DNA from: a virus | IMG/VR virus record: IMGVR_UViG_3300025864_000047 | Location: 1 to 25,705 of that record | Strand: one strand, 5' to 3' | Length of the DNA: 25,705 nt | Part shown: piece by piece, positions 6,620 through 13,545 of the stretch | Layout of the letters: every line of letters starts with the position of its first letter | How positions within the stretch are numbered: the stretch's first letter is position 1 | Notes under the pieces: generated by a model | What the model was told of the DNA's origin: nothing | Databases searched by the model: none | The model's input: the letters and a program-made list of their open reading frames with translations, nothing else | Made by a program: the position numbers and the translations under genes

Positions 6620-6786
6620 CAGTGTCCTCCTGCGAGTCTGTCGTCGATCTTGAATGAATGCCCGAACCACATCCGCCAGACGACCGAATGCCGCTGGACG
6701 TCTTCCCCTCCTGAGAGCACCTCCCCATACTCAGTGCGGTACTTGAGGGGAAGCAACTGCTTGAAATACCACCGGACTCTGCTCAT
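6619..6786 (-). CDS. Small portal-adjacent protein, 55 aa
   Basis: ATG 6786 overlaps the portal stop as TGATG. The 55-aa product has MSRVRWYFKQLLPLKYRTEY, a short acidic stretch (GEVLSGGEDVQRH) and VVWRMWFGHSFKIDD. The combination 'YR..Y......W.MWFG..F.id' recurs in small proteins of actinophages. Function is unknown. It is the first of three consecutive small genes between portal and minor capsid genes, all joined by TGATG. Confidence 0.6.
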   Translation of the reverse strand: MSRVRWYFKQLLPLKYRTEYGEVLSGGEDVQRHSVVWRMWFGHSFKIDDRLAGGH

Positions 6787-8429
6787 CACACGACCTCCGC
6801 TGTCACGTTGTCGGGTTGTCCTTGACCGTTGCCGCCGAACGGCGGCGGCGCCCCGATGTCGGGGACGCTCATTCCGCCCTCGGCAATCACCAGCGCCACC
6901 TCTGCCTCGATGGCGGCTTCGTCCCAGTCCGGGTGAATCATCGCCACCTTGGTCTTCACCGACACCGCCACCGCGCGATTCAGAGTCTCGGCGGTGCGCG
7001 CCAGGACCTCGGGGTCGGGCTGCGACACGTCCGCCCACTCGACCTCGACCGCGCCCTTGGCGCCGGTCTTGAAGATCTGCGCGTCGAGCTCCAGCCACGT
7101 CGTCAGTAGCGGCTCCAGCGCCTGGCTCCAGTAGCGCGTCTTCTTGTCCCTCGTGCGGGCACTCTTGCGCTCACGGGAGACGACTTCCGTAGCCGTCGTT
7201 ACGCCTTCGTTGCCCTTGCCGAATGTGCTAGGGCTGTAGCCGGCGGCGTCGAGGATCTGGTCAACGAGCGCGTCGGCGGTCTGCTGGTGATCGGCGCAGC
7301 GAATGTCAAACTGCTGCGGCGTGATCGCCTGCGGCGTCTCCTTCGCCTGCATGATGTTCAGGCCGACGAAGATTTCCTGGTCAACGTCGAAGGTCGCGCC
7401 CCGCCCCTTGCCGAGGTTCTGCAGCATGTCCTCAGGCACCAGCAGCCGCGCCTTGGCGAGCCGCACGTCACGCATCCACGAGGTGTACGTCTCGTCGAGC
7501 GCGTCCATCATCGGCTCACAGCCGTCATAGTCGCTGCGTCCGAGACGGTTCAGCTCCGGCACCTTGCGCCACCTGCGCTGCGGGCGCATGTTCGCCGCGT
7601 AGGCGGCGGTGATGTCCTCGACGCCGGTCAGGATCGCGCCCTCTTCGTTGACGAGGTCGACATACGGCTCTGTGCTCGGGTGGTCGCCCAGTGCCTCGAC
7701 GTGGCCCAAGGTCTTCGCGTCGCCGCGGTACAGGCCGTGTAGAATCACGCCCGGCTCATGCCGTTCGAGATGCCTGATCACCTCCTGGTTGCCGCTGCCT
7801 TCCGTGTATTCCGTGAAGAAGGTCACGGCCTCGAGCCGTCCCCAGCGCCACTCGCCAATTGCGGCGTCGGCGCCCACGGCGTCAATCATCACGTGCTCGG
7901 CAACGTCGGTATCCCAGACGAGGCGCAGCCAGGCACCGCCCAGCGCCGCGGCGATCTCCGCCGCTTCGATCATGTCGGCGTGGAAGTCGCCGCAGTTGAG
8001 AATGTCGTCGATGCGCTTCTCCGTCGGCGTTGGCGTGTGCGTCACCGTCACTCCCTCCACCTTCTTCGGCTTCGGTGGAGCGTCCGGCCAAACGAACTGC
8101 GGCGGCTCGGAGAAGAGCAGGTCGCTTGAGGCGGTGGCGATATCGGCGGCGAGCGGCACGTGAAGGTGCTGCTTACGCTGGCCGCCGACTGACGGGCGGC
8201 TCCAGAAAAAGCGCGCCACGCGGTTGACCACGCCGCCTTGCTGGAGGTTGCCCGCCCTGCCGTTCTCGTAGCTGAAGGAACTGTTGGCGGCGACGCCGCT
8301 CTCGGCCCAGGCGTAGGCGGCCGCGAGGCCTTCGGGGTCGCCGATAAGCCAGGCGCTCCACAGCGATTGCTGCGCCAGTGCTACGCCGTGGGGATACGGC
8401 GGCCACGGGCCGCCTTGGGGCAGGCTCAT
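6786..8429 (-). CDS. Portal protein
   Basis: A 547-aa protein starting at ATG 8429 behind a GGAGAGG Shine-Dalgarno. It has the character of SPP1 gp6-type portals: an N-terminal region with RVARFFWSRP and LHVPLAADIATASSDLLFSE (residues about 70-107), AAALGGAWLRLVWD, IGEWRWGRLEAVTFFTEY, then DETYTSWMRDVRLAKARLLV and the helical C-terminal part with GYSPSTFGKGNEGVTTATEV and SARTRDKKTRYWSQALEPLL. The portal is the dodecameric DNA-entry vertex. Length and place after the large terminase are as expected. Confidence 0.88.
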   Translation of the reverse strand: MSLPQGGPWPPYPHGVALAQQSLWSAWLIGDPEGLAAAYAWAESGVAANSSFSYENGRAGNLQQGGVVNRVARFFWSRPSVGGQRKQHLHVPLAADIATASSDLLFSEPPQFVWPDAPPKPKKVEGVTVTHTPTPTEKRIDDILNCGDFHADMIEAAEIAAALGGAWLRLVWDTDVAEHVMIDAVGADAAIGEWRWGRLEAVTFFTEYTEGSGNQEVIRHLERHEPGVILHGLYRGDAKTLGHVEALGDHPSTEPYVDLVNEEGAILTGVEDITAAYAANMRPQRRWRKVPELNRLGRSDYDGCEPMMDALDETYTSWMRDVRLAKARLLVPEDMLQNLGKGRGATFDVDQEIFVGLNIMQAKETPQAITPQQFDIRCADHQQTADALVDQILDAAGYSPSTFGKGNEGVTTATEVVSRERKSARTRDKKTRYWSQALEPLLTTWLELDAQIFKTGAKGAVEVEWADVSQPDPEVLARTAETLNRAVAVSVKTKVAMIHPDWDEAAIEAEVALVIAEGGMSVPDIGAPPPFGGNGQGQPDNVTAEVV

Positions 8430-8454
8430 GGCCTCTCCTTTGCATTGCGGACAC

Positions 8455-8520
8455 TCAACGGAACGCCTTGACGACGAGGATGATGATGGCGACGCAGACG
8501 ATGAACCAGAGGACGGTCAC
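8455..8520 (-). CDS. 21-aa single membrane-segment microprotein
   Basis: GTG 8520 overlaps the stop of the large terminase gene as GTGA and the frame ends with TGA at 8455, leaving 25 bases with the portal's ribosome site. The product, (M)TVLWFIVCVAIIILVVKAF plus a final Arg, is almost entirely one hydrophobic helix followed by a Lys/Arg anchor. The stretch between terL and portal would otherwise be empty in a genome where genes overlap throughout. Expression is inferred only from the GTGA coupling and the clean membrane-helix profile. Confidence 0.5.
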   Translation of the reverse strand: MTVLWFIVCVAIIILVVKAFR

Positions 8521-9761
8521 GCTGCCTCCTCAATCTCGATGGGCATGGTCAGAGGCACCTCGTGCCTCCATCTGCTCTGCGTGGTCACGACGCCGTAGCG
8601 CAGCGCGTCGCACCAGTGGTCGTTCTGCTTGACCGGCGCGTCCTGCCCCTTGGCGGTCGCCTTCGGGTCCCATGCATAGGACGGCAGCTCCGTGAGCAGG
8701 TGCGTGCAGGCCGACGAGACGACGAGCCGGCCAACGGCCAGCAGCGAGGCGACCGTGCGGATGCCGTCGATGACGGCGTTATCGGCAAGAACGACGCCGG
8801 GCACGCCGTCCGCCCAGAGCTGCTTGTGGAAGCTCGCGGCGGACGGGTCGACGATGACGCGCTCCGGCTGGCGCGGCGTGATCCACTTGCGGTAGTCGAC
8901 GGACAAGCCAGCGTCGGTCAGCGAGGGCGGTGCCCACTCGTCTACCACCACGAGCCGGGCGTGCTCCTCAGCACTGATGCCGATGAGTAGGCCGGCGGTT
9001 GGCGCTGTGGTCCCGTAGTCAATTCCGACTGCCAGCAGGCGCGATACAGGAGGGAAGTAGTAGTCGGGGCGGACCACGTGCTGCTCCCCCCACATCTCGT
9101 AGACCGCGCCCTCGGCGACGCACCACTCGCCGTCAATCATGCGCCGTGCCCACAGCCCCGTGATCTCGCGGCGCAGGTTCTCGACGAACGACGTCGGCAG
9201 GTAGGGGTTGTCAGGAAGACGGAACTGGAAGCGTGCCAGGGACAGCTCCTCGGCGCGCTGCAGGTACTTCACGTTGAGCCAGTGCATCGGGCTGTCAGGG
9301 TTCGTGGTCGCCAGCAGGCGCGCCCCCTCAAGCGAGAGGCGGGAGAGCAGCATCGTGAAGAAGGATTCCGGCACGGTGCTCAGCTCGTCGACGTAGGCGC
9401 CGATCAGCGTCAGGCCGCGTATCTTCTCCTCGGCGCGTTCGTCGTTCGCGCCGACCAGGTACACCCGGCGTGGCCCACGCGGTCCCGGCATCCAAAGCTC
9501 GCCGCTACCGCCCACGTAGCGGCAACGCTTGCTGCCGAGAATCTCGATGAGCGGGTCGACGATGTTTCGCTTCAGGGTGCGCTCCGTCTTCCCCGCCATG
9601 AGCAGATTGCCGTCCGAGGCGTGGCGGCAGAAGTCGATCCAAGCCACGTCGGCGCCTACGCTCTTGCCGGACCTGACGGAGCCGTCGGCTATCGTCATCC
9701 GGTGGGTCTTTGTGGCGTCCCAGACGGATTGCTGCTTTGAGGTAAGCGATGCGAGGTTCAT
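8517..9761 (-). CDS. Terminase large subunit
   Basis: The product is 414 aa. The start ATG 9761 overlaps the small-subunit stop as ATGA; the open frame further upstream is a shadow of that gene. Near the N-terminus are SKQQSVWDATKTHRMTIADG and the Walker A-like GSVRSGKS, then LTLIGAYVDELST as Walker B, and LATTNPDSPMHWL as the coupling motif. The nuclease half carries AVGIDYGTTAPTAGLLIG, RVIVDPSAASF and DALRYG, giving the acidic residues of the RNase-H-like fold. It cuts and pumps phage DNA into the procapsid through the portal. Confidence 0.92.
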   Translation of the reverse strand: MNLASLTSKQQSVWDATKTHRMTIADGSVRSGKSVGADVAWIDFCRHASDGNLLMAGKTERTLKRNIVDPLIEILGSKRCRYVGGSGELWMPGPRGPRRVYLVGANDERAEEKIRGLTLIGAYVDELSTVPESFFTMLLSRLSLEGARLLATTNPDSPMHWLNVKYLQRAEELSLARFQFRLPDNPYLPTSFVENLRREITGLWARRMIDGEWCVAEGAVYEMWGEQHVVRPDYYFPPVSRLLAVGIDYGTTAPTAGLLIGISAEEHARLVVVDEWAPPSLTDAGLSVDYRKWITPRQPERVIVDPSAASFHKQLWADGVPGVVLADNAVIDGIRTVASLLAVGRLVVSSACTHLLTELPSYAWDPKATAKGQDAPVKQNDHWCDALRYGVVTTQSRWRHEVPLTMPIEIEEAA

Positions 9762-10093
9762 CCGCGGCCCAGACCCTTCAGCCAGCGGTCGACCACGGCG
9801 CCGGAATCGTCGGCGTACTCGTGGTGATCCTTCTGTCCGAGCCACTGCTTGCCCAGCCAGATGAGCATGGTCTTGTCGCCGGCGTCGGCGCGCTGCTTCT
9901 GCGTGCGGCGTAGGCTGATATTGCCCTTGGCCCAGCCCGTCTCCCACACCTGCTTGAAGGGCTTAATCCGCAGCTTGTAGCTGATGGTCTTCTGCGTGAC
10001 GCCGAACCAGGCGGCGGCCTCTTCCTGCGTGCAGTGCATGACGGCGAGCTTCTCGAGGTTGTCGAGGTCGATGGGGACGGGCTCACGGGGCAA
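9758..10093 (-). CDS. Terminase small subunit
   Basis: A 111-aa protein with a helix-turn-helix at residues about 20-45 (CTQEEAAAWFGVTQKTISYK), then GNISLRRTQKQRADAGDKTM and LIWLGKQWLGQKD. 'sLrr.q...A..GdktMLIwLGKq.LGQkd' is a signature of small terminase proteins of this class. The best start in frame is TTG 10093, with GGAG 7 bases upstream; an internal ATG at about 10039 would remove part of the DNA-binding helix. It overlaps the methyltransferase stop and the large-subunit start. It recognises the packaging site. Confidence 0.82.
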   Translation of the reverse strand: MPREPVPIDLDNLEKLAVMHCTQEEAAAWFGVTQKTISYKLRIKPFKQVWETGWAKGNISLRRTQKQRADAGDKTMLIWLGKQWLGQKDHHEYADDSGAVVDRWLKGLGRG

Positions 10094-11561
10094 GGGCCAG
10101 CTCCGGCGTGAGGATGGTCTCGCGGACGTGCTGAGCGATGGCGCGCATGAAGAGGGGCGGAACGGAGTTGCCGATTCGCTGCCAACGCTGTCCAGGACCG
10201 CCTGTCAATCGAAAGTGATCTCCGAAAGATGCGATCCGCATAAGTTCAAGAAAGGTCAAGGTGCGCTGCTCCAGTGGGTGCCAATAGTGATAGTGACCGA
10301 ATCCGGCGTCAGCAAGAACAGCGGGAGACGGCTTATCCATGGGTAGCCTCAAGTGTGAATGATGACGTGGCTGAGACTGTCCAGGCGCAACCTTAAGCAT
10401 GTCCTGATAGATGTTAGTTTCAGGCTTGACGTGAAAAGCGGTTGGATCTTCCGGGACATTCAGCAACGCCTGTCTTACGGTTACCGCCCGTCCCGCCGCC
10501 CTCGGATGACTAGGCTCCCCGTCTAGGTCCTCCCGCACTCCCACGAAGATGAGCCGCTGCCGCGACTGCGGGACGCCGAAGTACATCGCGTTGAGCAGGC
10601 GCGCCGAGACGCGGTAGCCGCACGCCTTGAGCTCGCGCAGGATGTCCACGAAGATGAGGCGCATCTTGCCCTTGACCATGCCGGAGACGTTCTCCATGAC
10701 GAAGGCGCGCGGCTGCAAGCCAGCGAGCAGGCGCGTGAACTCGCGGAAGAGTTGGTTGCGGTCGTCGTCCATATCGCGCTTTCCAGCCATCGAGAAGCCT
10801 TGACAAGGTGGTGAGCCGTCCAGCACGTCAAGCGCGCCCACGGTCATCCCAGCGAGCCCACAGGCATCCTCTACGGACAGCGCCGCGATGTCGCCATGGT
10901 AGACGGGAACCTCAGGAAAGTTGAGGCAGAAGGTCGCGACCGCGTTGTCGTCCCACTCGACGGCGAGTAGTTCACGGAAGCCGGCCATGCTGTAGCCGAG
11001 TGACGATCCGCCGCAGCCGGCGAACAGGCTGATGACGGTCGGCGCGCCCGGCTCGCGCGGCGCGAGGTGGTCTCGCCACGCAGCATCGAGCAATTCGACG
11101 TAGGTCATCTTCGGCGTCCTTTCGTCAGTGCCCCGAATGTGTCTGGCGATGGCGCGGAGAAACAACGGCGGGACGCTGTTACCAATACGCGCCCACTGCT
11201 CCCCGAATGAACCAACAAACCGAAACTCATCGGGGAAACTCCCGATGCGCGCGAGCTCGGGGATTGTCGGGCGACGCATATCGGTGGGGTGCATCAGCCC
11301 TGCCATAGACGCCGACTGCCCGTGCGTCTTTGCGATAGTTGGGCAGGGACCATCCCAGGGCGCTCGGACGAGATTGAAGAACTTTCCTTCTCGGCTGGCG
11401 GACTGCCCCGGCCTCAACCTCGCCGCTACTTTGGCGACTGCGTATTCTGGTTTGACGGCGGCCTCGGCAAGATCGACCGTACTGTTGACCACGCCAGTCC
11501 ATGCCTTCCTTACCGTCACCGGCCGACCTTGCGCCACGGGATGCCCACCAACAGGATTCAC
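10083..11561 (-). CDS. DNA cytosine-5 methyltransferase with extra N-terminal recognition block
   Basis: A complete C5-methyltransferase of 341 aa is encoded from ATG 11108 (AAAGGA site 9 bases upstream): motif I TVISLFAGCGGSSLGYSMAG, catalytic GSPPCQGFS, ENVSGM, motif VIII QSRQRLIFVGVR, recognition region, motif IX LEQRTLTFLELMRIASF and motif X RIGNSVPP. The same frame stays open upstream to GTG 11561, which overlaps the ParB-gene stop as GTGA, giving 492 aa. The extra 151 residues are a second recognition domain with their own motifs IX (PTIPELARIGSFPDEF) and X (RIGNSVPP), but no motifs I-VIII. It probably methylates phage DNA against host restriction. Which start is used is unresolved; the short form is certain to be a full enzyme. 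Confidence 0.85.
   Translation of the reverse strand: MNPVGGHPVAQGRPVTVRKAWTGVVNSTVDLAEAAVKPEYAVAKVAARLRPGQSASREGKFFNLVRAPWDGPCPTIAKTHGQSASMAGLMHPTDMRRPTIPELARIGSFPDEFRFVGSFGEQWARIGNSVPPLFLRAIARHIRGTDERTPKMTYVELLDAAWRDHLAPREPGAPTVISLFAGCGGSSLGYSMAGFRELLAVEWDDNAVATFCLNFPEVPVYHGDIAALSVEDACGLAGMTVGALDVLDGSPPCQGFSMAGKRDMDDDRNQLFREFTRLLAGLQPRAFVMENVSGMVKGKMRLIFVDILRELKACGYRVSARLLNAMYFGVPQSRQRLIFVGVREDLDGEPSHPRAAGRAVTVRQALLNVPEDPTAFHVKPETNIYQDMLKVAPGQSQPRHHSHLRLPMDKPSPAVLADAGFGHYHYWHPLEQRTLTFLELMRIASFGDHFRLTGGPGQRWQRIGNSVPPLFMRAIAQHVRETILTPELALAP
11109..11561 (-). other. In-frame C5-methyltransferase fragment: recognition domain plus motifs IX-X
   Basis: Translation of this stretch gives HPVAQGRPVTVRKAW, PGQSASREGKFFNLVRAPWD, then PTIPELARIGSFPDEF and GEQWARIGNSVPPLFLRAI. 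It aligns with the C-terminal half of the complete methyltransferase immediately downstream (HPRAAGRAVTVRQAL ... RIGNSVPPLFMRAI), but the recognition region differs strongly. It begins just after where motif VIII would end. It is either the remainder of a tandem second methyltransferase whose catalytic half was deleted or a functional extra recognition module. Confidence 0.75.
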
Positions 11562-12079
11562 TTCGGCCACTTGTGCCCGCACTCCGGGCACTCAAGATAC
11601 TCAACGCCGTCGGCGGCGTCCTCGCCGTACTCGGGGAACTCGGGAAGGTCGCCGGTAAGATTGCTAAGCTCGTCCGCGTCGAACCCCGTCAGCGACAGGT
11701 CGATGTCGAGCCCCGCCAGGTCCTCCAGCTCGATGCCGAGCAGCTCGAGGTCCCATGTCGCCTCTTGCCCGGTGCGGTTGTCGGCAAGGCGGTACGCCTT
11801 CACCTGCGCCGGCGTGAGGTCGTCGGCGACCAGGACGGGCACCTCGGCCAGGCCCAGCCGTTCGGCTGCCAACAGCCGCGTGTGCCCGGCGACTATGACG
11901 CCCTCGGCGTCGACCACGATCGGCTGCTTGAAGCTGAACTCTTTGATCGAGGCGGCCACCTTGCCGACGGCGGACTCGGGGATGACGCGGGCGTTGCGGG
12001 CGTAGGGGATGCAGCGGGAGGGCTCCCACATCTCGACGAGGGGCTTTCCTTTTATGGATATACCTTTCACGTCCGGCAA
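11558..12079 (-). CDS. ParB-like nuclease-fold protein
   Basis: The product is 173 aa. The N-terminal half is a ParB/Srx-type fold: MWEPSRCIPYARNARVI, VGKVAASIKEFSFKQPIVVD, GVIVAGHTRLLAAERLGL (the GHTR motif at about 64-67), EVPVLVADDLTPAQVKAYRL and ADNRTGQEATWD. The C-terminus carries a small CPECGH zinc-type motif. Such proteins lie beside methyltransferase genes in many phages and prophages, as here. The start is uncertain: TTG 12079 is the furthest upstream, GTG 12070 is an alternative, and neither has a clear ribosome site. Confidence 0.8.
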   Translation of the reverse strand: MPDVKGISIKGKPLVEMWEPSRCIPYARNARVIPESAVGKVAASIKEFSFKQPIVVDAEGVIVAGHTRLLAAERLGLAEVPVLVADDLTPAQVKAYRLADNRTGQEATWDLELLGIELEDLAGLDIDLSLTGFDADELSNLTGDLPEFPEYGEDAADGVEYLECPECGHKWPK

Positions 12080-12088
12080 GCGTGACTG

Positions 12089-12559
12089 CTACCGGACGGC
12101 TGAGGCGCGTGCAGTCTGACGCTTGCGATTGCGCGGGGCGAGCCGCAGGTAGCAGTACGTCCCGTCATGCGCCCCAAGGATGACGTGGCCATGCCGGCGG
12201 AAGCGCGCCACGTGGTCGCGCACGCAGCGCCAACCGGCGAGGCCGCAGTGCTCGATGGACAGCGCGCGATAGACGTTGACGGGCTTGCGACGGTTGGCGA
12301 TGAGCAGGGCGAGCAGGCGGTCGCCGAAGGTGGGATCGTGGCGCGGGTTGTAGTCGCGCCGGGAGCGCCCGCAGGGGCTGCAGAAGCGGGCGCCGTCGTG
12401 GTCGTGGGCGAGTCGGTTACCGCAGGCGCGGCATGTGCTGCCTGGCTCGGCACTCCCAACAGATGACGAGCCGCTCGCCGGGCGTGACGTCGACGAGCAG
12501 GCTGAGGCCTTCGACGGATGACTCGACCTTGGGTTCGAGCTGCGCGATGACCTCGCCAT
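12089..12559 (-). CDS. Zinc-ribbon plus winged-helix-like protein (start unresolved)
   Basis: The convincing part is about 12089-12435: STCRACGNRLAHDHDGARFC followed by SPCGRSRRDYNPRHD, then FGDRLLALLIANRRKPVNVY and a winged-helix-like end (CVRDHVARFRRHGHVILGAH then YCYLRLA). Four Cys (CxxC...CxxC) would bind zinc. No ATG, GTG or TTG lies in frame near 12435; the nearest starts are ATG 12559 and 12589, inside the neighbouring gene, where the sequence looks like a Ser-rich shadow. A frameshift from the 12647 gene, or a non-standard start, would explain this. A DNA-binding role is inferred. Confidence 0.5.
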   Translation of the reverse strand: MARSSRSSNPRSSHPSKASACSSTSRPASGSSSVGSAEPGSTCRACGNRLAHDHDGARFCSPCGRSRRDYNPRHDPTFGDRLLALLIANRRKPVNVYRALSIEHCGLAGWRCVRDHVARFRRHGHVILGAHDGTYCYLRLAPRNRKRQTARASAVR

Positions 12560-12647
12560 CGTCGCCGATCTCACGGCCGCAGACCGCACAGGTCGAGCGG
12601 GGGACGAAGAAGCGGGCGCCGAGATTGGCGGTCAGCGGTGGAGTCAT
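12417..12647 (-). CDS. Cys-rich small protein, 76 aa
   Basis: ATG 12647, TAA at 12417. It contains STCAVCGREIGDDGEVIAQL near residue 18 and LVICWECRARQHMPRLR at the end, so two CxxC pairs could form one zinc site around a beta region (EGLSLLVDVTPGERLV). Ribosome site is weak. It overlaps by codon phase the following zinc-ribbon ORF and may form a single product with it through a +1 shift near its 3' end. I know no function. Confidence 0.55.
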   Translation of the reverse strand: MTPPLTANLGARFFVPRSTCAVCGREIGDDGEVIAQLEPKVESSVEGLSLLVDVTPGERLVICWECRARQHMPRLR

Positions 12648-12662
12648 GTTCGCAGCCTATCA

Positions 12663-13025
12663 TCACACCAGCAGGCGGGCCTCAAGCGCGGCCAGTTCAT
12701 CGGTGTATTGCGGACCCTTGTACCTCCCGGCATGAGCCTGCCATAGCGTCCAGACAGCCTGATACGCAGCCGAATCGTGAACATGGTGGAGCTTGTTGAC
12801 GAGTGCCTGAGCGTCATCCTGGACGGCATCAGCACGGTGACGCTCGGCGTCAAGAGCCTTCTGTTTCGCATTCTCAGCCCGGTGAGCCGACGTGACCAAA
12901 TTTCTCTCGACAACAAGCGCGGCCTCCAGCTCGGCGATGCGCCGTCTCAGGTCTGCCTTGCTCGCCCGTCCTGACAACTCATGCCTCGGCCCGTACTGTT
13001 CAAGGCCGCTTCCAAAGTCGCTCAC
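12663..13025 (-). CDS. Coiled-coil protein with MSDFGSGLEQYGP N-terminus, 120 aa
   Basis: GTG 13025 is preceded by GAGGAGG; the ATG at 13049 is a less likely start because the paralogue at 22608 begins at the same codon. The first 31 residues (MSDFGSGLEQYGPRHELSGR, then ASKADLRRRIAELE) are nearly identical to that paralogue, and the DNA matches at 89 of 94 positions. The rest is a charged helix (LVVERNLVTSAHRAENAKQK...), followed by HDSAAYQAVWTLWQAHAGRY. The shared N-terminus probably docks to the same partner. It is the first gene after the attP region. Function unknown. Confidence 0.7.
   Translation of the reverse strand: MSDFGSGLEQYGPRHELSGRASKADLRRRIAELEAALVVERNLVTSAHRAENAKQKALDAERHRADAVQDDAQALVNKLHHVHDSAAYQAVWTLWQAHAGRYKGPQYTDELAALEARLLV
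12931..13024. repeat. Duplicated gene-start segment, copy 1
   Basis: These 94 bases match 22514-22607 at 89 positions without gaps. The segment covers the first 31 codons of the coiled-coil gene and stops at the start codon, after which the similarity falls away apart from a short flanking motif. Confidence 0.9.
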
Positions 13026-13102
13026 TTCGTCCTCCTCTGTCGCAGCCATCCACGCGCCGAGCGTATCTGGCGGCGTTGTTGGAGGAGGACGGGGGCCGGC
13101 GG

Positions 13103-13128
13103 ATGTAGCAACAATGTAGCCGACTCTG
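13103..13128. repeat. Candidate integrase arm-type sites (left arm)
   Basis: ATGTAGC occurs at 13103-13109 and again at 13114-13120, the second extending to ATGTAGCCGACTCTG. A third copy, ATGTAGCCGATTCTG, lies at 13337-13351, so the set brackets the tRNA-derived core. Short direct repeats flanking a core are what tyrosine integrases use as arm sites; the assignment is inference. Confidence 0.45.
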
Positions 13129-13229
13129 TCGGGCGGGGGCGTTGACGAGAGGTGCCGGCCTCTCTGCCGGGACGGGCTCAGTCAGGCTCTCTCTGCAGGG
13201 GTAGTGTGGACACTGCGCTATCCCGTCAG

Positions 13230-13278
13230 CGGTCTACGGAACCGAAGGTCGCAGGTTCGAGTCCTGCCGTGCGCGCCA
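13230..13278 (+). other. attP: attP core: 3' half of a tRNA-Arg(ACG) gene
   Basis: The stretch runs from the anticodon stem-loop (loop CTACGGA, anticodon ACG, 13234-13240) through the variable loop, a perfect T-arm (GCAGG TTCGAGT CCTGC), the 3' acceptor strand CGTGCGC, discriminator G and encoded CCA. No matching 5' acceptor strand (GCGCACG) or D-arm lies upstream. A tRNA 3' half beside int and xis is the classical attP identity segment: on integration it restores the host tRNA-Arg. It lies about 0.9 kb from the int 3' end. The host tRNA is predicted to be tRNA-Arg(ACG). Confidence 0.8.
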
Positions 13279-13336
13279 TCCTTTTCCCTGCACCTGAGAT
13301 CAAACTGCGCGTTGCCGCTCGAGACCCTCGCCAGTG

Positions 13337-13351
13337 ATGTAGCCGATTCTG
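13337..13351. repeat. Candidate integrase arm-type site (right arm)
   Basis: ATGTAGCCGATTCTG matches 13114-13128 at 14 of 15 bases. It is 58 bases beyond the core and 9 bases before the xis stop codon. The intervening stretches 13026-13229 and 13279-13359 contain no ORF that I can support. Confidence 0.45.
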
Positions 13352-13359
13352 AACCCGTT

Positions 13360-13390
13360 TCAGGGCACAAGTCGCTTCTGTAGGCTCGCC
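13360..13390. repeat. 31-base repeat at the 3' end of xis
   Basis: Matches 14200-14230 at 27 of 31 positions. It spans the stop codon and the last nine to ten codons of the excisionase-like gene. Confidence 0.85.
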
Positions 13391-13545
13391 AGCTCCGCGT
13401 CCACCCACGTCACTCTCACCCGCCAGCGACCACCCTGCCGCGCGGCCGGCACTTTGCCCGCCGCGATCCAGCGCGTCATCGTCGACTTGTTCACGCCGAG
13501 GCGGCGGGCGGCTGCGGCGGCGGTCATTGTCTGGGGGCCGGTCAT
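13360..13545 (-). CDS. xis: Excisionase-like HTH protein
   Basis: The product is 61 aa from ATG 13545, which overlaps the upstream stop as ATGA. It is a single MerR-type winged helix: MTAAAAARRLGVNKSTMTRW, IAAGKVPAARQGGRWRVR, then WVDAELASLQKRLVP. This is the HTH_17/excisionase domain with almost nothing else. Its position, last gene of a short operon and directly beside the attP region, fits a recombination directionality factor that works with the integrase. Its last nine residues (ASLQKRLVP) repeat the C-terminus of the integrase. A small transcription regulator is the alternative. Confidence 0.7.
   Translation of the reverse strand: MTGPQTMTAAAAARRLGVNKSTMTRWIAAGKVPAARQGGRWRVRVTWVDAELASLQKRLVP

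Noticed and set aside
12071-12097. GTCCGG...CCGGAC inverted repeat upstream of the ParB-like gene as an operator
   Set aside because: The stem is only 6 bases with a 15-base loop, expected often by chance in DNA of this composition.
13200-13280. A complete tRNA-Arg gene
   Set aside because: The 3' half is perfect, but no 5' acceptor strand or D-arm complementing it exists upstream, so it is only the identity segment.
13226-13408. A 60-residue minus-strand frame ending MARTAGLEPATFGSVDR
   Set aside because: This is the familiar spurious translation of the antisense strand of a tRNA 3' half; it confirms the tRNA-derived att core rather than a protein.
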